DNA of 64,000 nt from JAUSEW01 sp964414015. Its GTDB lineage: Bacteria > Patescibacteriota > Microgenomatia > Levybacterales > UBA12049. Numbering within the stretch: position 1 is the stretch's first letter; each line of letters opens with the position of its first letter. The stretch lies in NCBI GenBank assembly GCA_964414015.1, contig CAYPUE010000001.1, positions 16,619 to 80,618 on the forward strand, written 5' to 3'. Positions 60,353 through 64,000 of the stretch are shown here, in pieces. The notes below the pieces were generated by a model, which was not told where the DNA came from, searched no databases, and worked only from the letters and a program-made list of their open reading frames with translations. The translations under genes were made by a program, and so were the position numbers.

Positions 60353-62725
60353 TTAATCTGCTTGGTGGGGAAGTTGAGCGTGCAGAATTGCGTGATGAGA
60401 TAATATCTCACTTCCGTTTTTTATTAATGGTTTCGTCAAAGCAACTCCCAAAGCTTCATCCATATGGGAAACAAAGACGAATTTCAGATCTCTTAAAACT
60501 TCTTTAGGAATATCTTCCAAGTCTTTTTTATTCTCTTTCGGCACAATAATCGTCTTAAGTCCTGCTCTATGGGCCGCGATTACTTTTTCTTTAAGTCCGC
60601 CAATTTCCAAAACCCTGCCTCTCAAAGTCATCTCTCCTGTCATTCCTACTTTCCTATTGACCGGAATTTTTGTCAAAGCAGAAATTATCGCTGTCGTGAT
60701 GGCAATTCCGGCTGACGGACCATCTTTGGGAACTGCGCCTTCAGGTACATGAATATGAACATCTATTTTTTGGTAAAACTTTTCAGAAAGGCCTAACTGA
60801 TTAGCTCTAGCTCTTATATAGGCCATAGCAGCCTGACAGGATTCTTTCATCACATCTCCAAGCTGTCCTGTTAAAGTAAGCTGTCCTTTTCCCGACATAA
60901 GCGCTACTTCAATAAATAAAATGTCTCCTCCGGCTTCTGTCCAGGCAAGACCAGTAGACATACCAACCTCATCTTTTTTCTCCAAGATGCTTGAACTGAA
61001 TTTAATTGGTCCCAAAAACTTGGGGACGCCCTTTGAATCAACTATTATCTTTTTCGTCTTGCCTTCAGCTATTTTTTTGGCCACTTTCCTAAAGATAGCT
61101 GCTATTTGTCTCTCCAAACTTCTGACTCCGGCTTCTCTTGTATAATGCTGCGCTAAGAAACGAATTGCATCATCTGCAACACTAATCATTCTGTCTGTTA
61201 AACCATGATTTTGCATTTGTTTTTTTAGCAAGAAGTCTCGCGCTATTCTAAATTTTTCGTCCTGGGTATAACCTGCGAAATGAATTATTTCTAACCTATC
61301 TCTTAATGCCGGCGGAATTGTGTCTAGGATATTAGCAGTGGTTATAAACATTACGTCGGAAAGATCAAAAGGAACTTCCAAATAATGATCGGAGAATTGA
61401 TTATTCTGTTCTGGATCCAATGCCTCAAGCAATGCGGAAGATGGATCTCCCCGGAAATCTGCGCCCACCTTATCTATTTCGTCCAGCATAAAAACCGGAT
61501 TTCTTGTGCCTGCATCCTTAATTCCCTGAATAATTCGTCCGGGCAATGCACCAACGTAAGTTCGTCTGTGCCCTCTTATTTCCGCCTCATCTCTAATTCC
61601 ACCCAAAGACACTCTGACGAATTTTCTGCCCAAGGCCCGGGCTATAGATTTACCAATTGATGTCTTGCCAACGCCGGGCGGCCCGACAAAACAAAGTATC
61701 GGACCTTTCATCTTGGAAGCTAATTTATGAACTGCCAAATACTCAAGAATTCTCTCTTTTATTTTCGTCAGCCCAAAGTGATCTTCATCCAAAATTTTCT
61801 CTGCCAATTTTATATCTATATTATTTTTGCTTTCAATACTCCATGGAAGACTAACCAACCAATCCAAATAATTTCTGATGTATCCTGCCTCCGGATTGTA
61901 TTGCGTCATTTGGGAGAGTTTTTTGACTTCTTTTCTTACCTTCTCTTCGATATCTTCGGGCATTTTCGCTTTTTTAACTTTATCCAAAAGTTCTTTTATC
62001 TCGCCATCCTCATCGTTTTCTCCAAGCTCTTTCTCTATGGTCTTGAGTCTTTCTCTAAGTATTGCCTCTCTTGCGCCTTTTTCAAATCTTTCTTGAGTTT
62101 TGCTGGCAATACGCTTCTCTAGCTCTAAGATTTTTACTTCTTTTGCCAGAAGTTGCGTGATTTTTTCCAGTCTTGTCCTAACGTTATTTATTTCCAAAAG
62201 CTCTTGTTTTTCATCGGGTTTGAGATCCAAAACAGAAGATATTAAATCGGAAAGTTCAGAAGGAGAACTGTCGGACATAATATTCATAAACACCATAAAG
62301 TCCACAGATTTTCCTATGTTCATTGCGCGCCTAAATTCATTGGTCAGGTGATTGCATAGGGCTTTTATTTCAGGGGTGTTTTCTACTATATCCGGAGTTT
62401 CAGTAACTTTGGCCAGGAAAAAGGGATCGTGTCGTTCAACGGAGAGGATTTTTACCCTAGATATACCTTTAACATGAGCGTTTATTTCTCCCTCTGTTTT
62501 TATCATTCTCTGAATAGTGGATAATGTGCCGACCGAATAAAAATCATCCGGACCCGGATCGTTGAGTTTGGAATTTTTCTGAAGGACAAAACACACGGTT
62601 CGCTCGCCTCTAAACGAAGCTTCTAAAGCAGCTAAGCTTTTTGGTCTCCCAAAGGTCAAAACTGAATCTGTATTTGGGAAAATTACTCCGTCTCTGATCG
62701 GAATTAAAGGAACTATTTTTTCCAT
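60353..62725 (-). CDS. lon: ATP-dependent Lon protease (LonA)
   Basis: 790 residues, full length. LON substrate-binding domain ~1-195 ('VPLIPIRDGVIFP' start), helical linker, AAA+ module with Walker A GPPGVGKT (348-355) and Walker B 'VFMLDEID' (~411-418), and C-terminal Ser-Lys protease with the nucleophile in 'KDGPSAG' (~671) and the Lys in 'GGLKEK' (~714). Degrades misfolded and regulatory proteins in the cytosol. It has a good promoter (TTGACA-17-TAGATT) directly beneath a 7-bp inverted repeat. Its ~20-nt leader contains only a weak AGGT. Confidence 0.97.
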   Translation of the reverse strand: MEKIVPLIPIRDGVIFPNTDSVLTFGRPKSLAALEASFRGERTVCFVLQKNSKLNDPGPDDFYSVGTLSTIQRMIKTEGEINAHVKGISRVKILSVERHDPFFLAKVTETPDIVENTPEIKALCNHLTNEFRRAMNIGKSVDFMVFMNIMSDSSPSELSDLISSVLDLKPDEKQELLEINNVRTRLEKITQLLAKEVKILELEKRIASKTQERFEKGAREAILRERLKTIEKELGENDEDGEIKELLDKVKKAKMPEDIEEKVRKEVKKLSQMTQYNPEAGYIRNYLDWLVSLPWSIESKNNIDIKLAEKILDEDHFGLTKIKERILEYLAVHKLASKMKGPILCFVGPPGVGKTSIGKSIARALGRKFVRVSLGGIRDEAEIRGHRRTYVGALPGRIIQGIKDAGTRNPVFMLDEIDKVGADFRGDPSSALLEALDPEQNNQFSDHYLEVPFDLSDVMFITTANILDTIPPALRDRLEIIHFAGYTQDEKFRIARDFLLKKQMQNHGLTDRMISVADDAIRFLAQHYTREAGVRSLERQIAAIFRKVAKKIAEGKTKKIIVDSKGVPKFLGPIKFSSSILEKKDEVGMSTGLAWTEAGGDILFIEVALMSGKGQLTLTGQLGDVMKESCQAAMAYIRARANQLGLSEKFYQKIDVHIHVPEGAVPKDGPSAGIAITTAIISALTKIPVNRKVGMTGEMTLRGRVLEIGGLKEKVIAAHRAGLKTIIVPKENKKDLEDIPKEVLRDLKFVFVSHMDEALGVALTKPLIKNGSEILSHHAILHAQLPHQAD

Positions 62726-62749
62726 ATTTATTTTACCTACGCTATTGGC

Positions 62750-62778
62750 AATCTAACATACCATCTGCTAAATGTCAA
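62750..62778 (-). promoter_or_regulatory. lon promoter TTGACA-17-TAGATT (extended -10)
   Basis: Perfect -35 TTGACA (62778-62773), 17-nt spacer, TAGATT (62755-62750) preceded by TGT, an extended -10 element. Confidence 0.75.
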
Positions 62779-62783
62779 GGGGT

Positions 62784-62806
62784 TGAAGTGGAATTTATTC
62801 ACTTCA
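62784..62806. promoter_or_regulatory. Inverted repeat TGAAGTG-N9-CACTTCA upstream of lon
   Basis: A 7-bp perfect inverted repeat with a 9-nt spacer, ending 5 nt upstream of the lon -35 box. The geometry is operator-like; the sequence is neither CIRCE (HrcA) nor HAIR (HspR). Confidence 0.5.
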
Positions 62807-62838
62807 TCCCACAGATCCCGTCAATTTTGGCCGCCATG

Positions 62839-62861
62839 ATAAAATCATTCTCCGATTTTAT
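62839..62861. terminator. AT-rich hairpin at the thermonuclease stop
   Basis: ATAAAATC (62839-62846), 7-nt loop, GATTTTAT (62854-62861): an 8-bp stem overlapping the TAA of the thermonuclease gene. No clean U-tract follows, so it is a weak terminator or mRNA-end hairpin. Confidence 0.4.
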
Positions 62862-63430
62862 TTATTATACAAGCAAGCATTGTCAGCCCACAATCCCCTT
62901 TTATTTTCTCTTGCCTCTTTTTCTTTTTCTATAAATTCGTTTCTGTATTTATATTGGTTGTCTTTATAAGTATATTCATGCGCATATCCTTCTTCAATCA
63001 TTAATTTGTTAACGTTAGTCCCATCTTCCAAAAAAACATATCTCAAAAGCCTATCGTATTGATCCGCATCTCCGCTAGCTGCATCCGATTCAAGAATAAC
63101 CATTCTGTTTTGTAGAATTTCTTTGGCCTTATTGGAAGCTTCAATTCCAAAACACTGAACAGGTTTTCTTGGATCAACAACTTCCGGCGTATCAATCCCG
63201 ATTAGCCGAACTGTCTCTTCCTTATTGTTTACCACAACTTTTATCGTATCCCCATCGATAACTTTAGCTACTTTAAACAAACTTCTCTCTTGAGAAACTT
63301 GAGTTACTGTTGGTGTGGGTTTTAAAACAATATTAACTTTGCTTACCTTACGATTTCCTGTAAAAAATCCGCCAAAAACAAATAAAACAAGAAAAAGAAG
63401 AAAATAGAAATACAAGATTTTCCTACTCAT
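62858..63430 (-). CDS. Membrane-anchored or secreted thermonuclease (SNase/TNase family)
   Basis: 190 residues. Hydrophobic anchor or signal ~5-24, linker, then the SNase OB-fold: DGDT (59-62), R75 and 'RLIGIDTPE' with D80 and E83 (equivalents of the staphylococcal nuclease R35/D40/E43 site), and 'YDRLLRY' with R130 matching R87. All catalytic residues are present. It cuts DNA and RNA outside the cell, plausible for a nucleotide-scavenging candidate-phylum cell. TATGGT lies 11 nt before the ATG; no Shine-Dalgarno. Confidence 0.93.
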   Translation of the reverse strand: MSRKILYFYFLLFLVLFVFGGFFTGNRKVSKVNIVLKPTPTVTQVSQERSLFKVAKVIDGDTIKVVVNNKEETVRLIGIDTPEVVDPRKPVQCFGIEASNKAKEILQNRMVILESDAASGDADQYDRLLRYVFLEDGTNVNKLMIEEGYAHEYTYKDNQYKYRNEFIEKEKEARENKRGLWADNACLYNK

Positions 63431-63463
63431 TGCTTTTTTGTACCATAAAACCTTCTTTAGTCG

Positions 63464-63922
63464 TTATAATTTAATACCTAAATATTCACTCTTGGGAATG
63501 TTAGAAAAGCAAGCCATTACATCAAAATCACGACTAGATAATCTAAGATATTCAAATCCCTCCTTCTTTACCAGTTCGAATCGGGAATCTCCTTGATATT
63601 TTGCCTTAAAGTCTTTGTAATTAGTGTTGAAATCAGCATCTCCTCTTTGGGTAAACCCAGAATCAGGTTTTCGAATCTTTACTAATCGCAAAGGCCCAGC
63701 GTTCGTTTCGATAGGTTTATCTAAAAGATATGTAAAGCCACTTTGTGTTCTCTCAACGATCTTACCCAGCTTTTCTATCAAATTAGTAAGCTCTTCGTAT
63801 TCATCTTTTTGACAAAATATACATGCAAATTCAACTGGCGCCGAAGAAGCATCTGTAAGTTTATTTTTTAACTTAGCACTACGACTGACTATGTAGATAA
63901 TTGTTTTTATTAAATTTCTCAT
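63464..63922 (-). CDS. Conserved hypothetical protein with 'RGDADF' motif
   Basis: 152 residues from the ATG that directly abuts the CCA end of tRNA-Gln. The frame stays open through the tRNA, but a start inside it is rejected. Mixed alpha/beta soluble protein with 'VKIRKPDSGFTQRGDADFNTNY', of which 'RGDADF' is the most distinctive patch, followed by 'FEYLRLSSRDFDVMACFSN'. I recognise the layout as a recurring bacterial hypothetical family but cannot name a function. Translation start uncertain: no further ATG near the N-terminus and no ribosome site outside the tRNA. Confidence 0.65.
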   Translation of the reverse strand: MRNLIKTIIYIVSRSAKLKNKLTDASSAPVEFACIFCQKDEYEELTNLIEKLGKIVERTQSGFTYLLDKPIETNAGPLRLVKIRKPDSGFTQRGDADFNTNYKDFKAKYQGDSRFELVKKEGFEYLRLSSRDFDVMACFSNIPKSEYLGIKL

Positions 63923-63996
63923 TGGCTGCTGGACCTGGATTCGAACCAAGATAAACGGATTCAGAGTCCGTTGTCCTACCATTAGACGATCCAGCA
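63923..63996 (-). tRNA. tRNA-Gln (anticodon CTG), CCA encoded
   Basis: On the minus strand: acceptor TGCTGGA / TCCAGCA (U1:A72, typical for Gln), anticodon stem ACGGA/TCCGT with loop CTCTGAA giving anticodon CTG (CAG codons), T-loop GTTCGAA, discriminator G and an encoded CCA (63925-63923). Confidence 0.95.
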
Positions 63997-64000
63997 ATGC

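Noticed and set aside
62784..62806. Inverted repeat upstream of lon as a CIRCE element
   Set aside because: The 9-nt spacer fits, but the arms do not match TTAGCACTC/GAGTGCTAA.
63923..63997. N-terminal extension of the hypothetical gene through the tRNA-Gln region
   Set aside because: Those 25 residues are the antisense-free translation of tRNA sequence; the ATG right after CCA is the first plausible start.
1..64000. Insertion sequences, integrases, phage genes, toxin-antitoxin or defence genes
   Set aside because: None of the reading frames shows transposase, integrase, phage, toxin or nuclease-defence motifs; the single nuclease is a thermonuclease.

Overview
The window is AT-rich, very gene-dense bacterial DNA. 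Gene junctions are mostly 1-14 nt overlaps or gaps of a few bases, and no gene-free stretch exceeds about 140 nt. TGA is used as a stop, so the code is standard. Small families typical of candidate phyla (DUF5652-like, DUF5667-like), many paralogous polytopic GT-C glycosyltransferases, and short 'text-like' tandem repeats inside genes all point to a member of the Patescibacteria/CPR, most likely the Microgenomates group. That placement is inference from content, not from a marker tree.

Layout. Bases 1-60195 are one large cell-surface glycan region: 49 protein genes, of which I read 22 as GT-C-like membrane enzymes (GT39/PMT-like, PF10131 'PTPS-related', YfhO-like, GT87-like, DUF2079), 10 as GT2 and 4 as GT4 glycosyltransferases, with 2 flippases and a few sugar-nucleotide enzymes. 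Transcription units read from the sequence: (a) 1-1800 (+), the end of a GT39-like enzyme with a sugar-binding-like C-terminus, then a DUF5667-like protein; (b) 13299->1819 (-), methyltransferase, three GT4, epimerase-like cupin, flippase, GT2, GT39, UDP-sugar 4,6-dehydratase and aminotransferase; (c) 13298-16456 (+), SDR, minimal split transketolase, polyprenyl-phosphate GT2; (d) 28092->16458 (-), three tandem GT39, two PF10131 proteins, GT2, galE, DUF5667-like, GT87-like; (e) 28149-29693 (+), a lone GT39; (f) 40530->29715 (-), GT4, YfhO, GT2, DUF2079, GT2, GT39-like, GT87-like, GT39; (g) 40594-40833 (+), DUF5652-like; (h) 52583->40830 (-), GT39, two PF10131, GT2, flippase, three GT2, YfhO; (i) 60195->52725 (-), GT2, GT87-like, GT39, PF10131, YfhO. 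Bases 60196-64000 are ordinary: tRNA-Glu, lon, a secreted or anchored thermonuclease, a conserved hypothetical and tRNA-Gln.

How it probably works: cytoplasmic GT4/GT2 enzymes build lipid-linked glycans, the two MOP flippases export them, five DPM/GtrB-like GT2 enzymes charge polyprenyl phosphate with single sugars, and the GT-C enzymes use those lipid-sugars outside the membrane to decorate glycans or proteins. No initiating phosphoglycosyltransferase, Wzy polymerase, O-antigen ligase or STT3/PglB-type oligosaccharyltransferase is visible here.

Two patterns run across the whole window. First, short tandem arrays with a 7-nt period (nine loci) or an 8-nt period (two loci) sit inside coding sequences, and in two paralogous families they occupy the same place in different paralogs with different repeat units. 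Second, genes that do not overlap an upstream gene mostly carry a TANNNT (-10-like) hexamer exactly 6-7 nt before the start codon and no Shine-Dalgarno sequence, which predicts leaderless mRNAs; genes inside tight overlaps lack the motif.
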